From: Microcoleaceae cyanobacterium UBA9251
Lineage (GTDB): Bacteria > Cyanobacteriota > Cyanobacteriia > Cyanobacteriales > Microcoleaceae
Direction of reading: 5' to 3'
Length of the DNA: 6,285 nucleotides
Assembly (NCBI GenBank): GCA_003542015.1
Contig: DPLL01000244.1
Span: forward strand, 3,289 to 9,573
The notes under the pieces were generated by a model that saw only the letters and a list, made by a program, of their open reading frames with translations, did not search any database and was not told the origin of the DNA. Below, one piece after another: positions 6,092-6,285 of this stretch (positions within the stretch are counted from its first letter, which is position 1; every line of letters starts with the position of its first letter). Both the position numbers and the translations under genes were made by a program.

Positions 6092-6120
6092 TTGACATTT
6101 TCGCGCCCTTGACATATCAT
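6092..6120 (+). promoter_or_regulatory. Near-consensus sigma-70-type promoter pointing to the right
   Basis: TTGACA (6092-6097), a 17-base spacer, then TATCAT (6115-6120, one mismatch to TATAAT). A second TTGACA at 6109-6114 lies in the spacer but has no matching -10. Transcription would start near 6127 and run through the palindromic element at 6161-6222. The gene it serves would lie beyond the right edge. Confidence 0.6.
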
Positions 6121-6160
6121 TAAATCATGGGAATCCGTGCCGCCATATATATAGCAATCC

Positions 6161-6222
6161 TAGGGTGCGTCGCCACCAAAAATCTGGAAGCACCACCAAC
6201 AATCTCACAGCGACGCACCCTA
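6161..6222. mobile_element. Second GGGTGCGTC-type palindromic element
   Basis: Perfect 13-bp inverted repeats, TAGGGTGCGTCGC at 6161-6173 and its complement at 6210-6222, around a 36-nt centre. Termini match those of the element at 1333-1395 over AGGGTGCGTC, and overall length is nearly the same (62 against 63 bp), but the centres differ. No flanking direct repeat is visible here. It could fold as a hairpin in the leader of the transcript from the promoter at 6092. Confidence 0.6.
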
Positions 6223-6268
6223 CTACTAATGGATTTATACCAATTTAATGGGTCGTTGCACATATTCC

Positions 6269-6285
6269 GATCCCCCTAAATCCCC
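6269..6285. repeat. Start of a GATCCCCCTAAATCCCC dispersed repeat, cut by the window edge
   Basis: The last bases, GATCCCCCTAAATCCCC, match a very common intergenic motif in filamentous cyanobacteria. Only its beginning is present, so no more can be said. Confidence 0.4.

Noticed and set aside
1..6285. tRNA, rRNA, riboswitch or defence-system genes
   Set aside because: I looked for cloverleaf, conserved rRNA and known motif patterns by eye and found none; covariance-model searches were not possible.

Overview
The window comes from a cyanobacterium, probably a filamentous, non-heterocystous (Oscillatoria/Microcoleus-like) one. Three things point there. An NtcA global nitrogen regulator is encoded. 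The cyanobacterial octamer GCGATCGC (HIP1) occurs at least five times (1070, 1505, 4039, 4322, 5902). The intergenic spaces are full of short dispersed and tandem repeats of kinds common in these genomes. The exact genus cannot be fixed from this window.

Layout, left to right. (1) Bases 2-1294, + strand: the C-terminal part of a protein homologous to the alpha/beta regulatory subunits of phosphorylase kinase (GH15-related); its 5' end lies outside the window. (2) Bases 1295-1629: repeat-rich spacer holding a palindromic mini-element flanked by 12-bp direct repeats, a short open-frame remnant, a 10-bp tandem repeat and a hairpin just past the end of hisB. (3) Bases 3172-1630, - strand: fabI (enoyl-ACP reductase), then hisB (imidazoleglycerol-phosphate dehydratase), separated by 106 bp that include five CAACTGT heptamers. 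(4) Bases 3173-3513: the divergent fabI/ntcA control region, with four perfect 11-bp tandem repeats. (5) Bases 3514-4179, + strand: ntcA, with all 2-oxoglutarate contact residues kept. (6) Bases 4180-4257: a perfect 21-bp inverted repeat ending 9 nt before the next start codon. (7) Bases 4258-6030, + strand: a membrane-anchored coiled-coil protein of the DUF3084 type. (8) Bases 6031-6285: a near-consensus promoter pointing right, a second GGGTGCGTC-type palindromic element and the beginning of another dispersed repeat.

The genes are mostly core metabolism and regulation: fatty-acid elongation, histidine synthesis and nitrogen control. FabI and HisB act in unrelated pathways but could share a transcript. 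ntcA and the coiled-coil gene are co-directional and could also be co-transcribed, with the hairpin deciding how much the second is expressed. I see no defence, CRISPR, phage or conjugative module and no convincing new multi-gene system. The most interesting material is the uncharacterised coiled-coil protein beside ntcA and the small mobile-looking palindromes.
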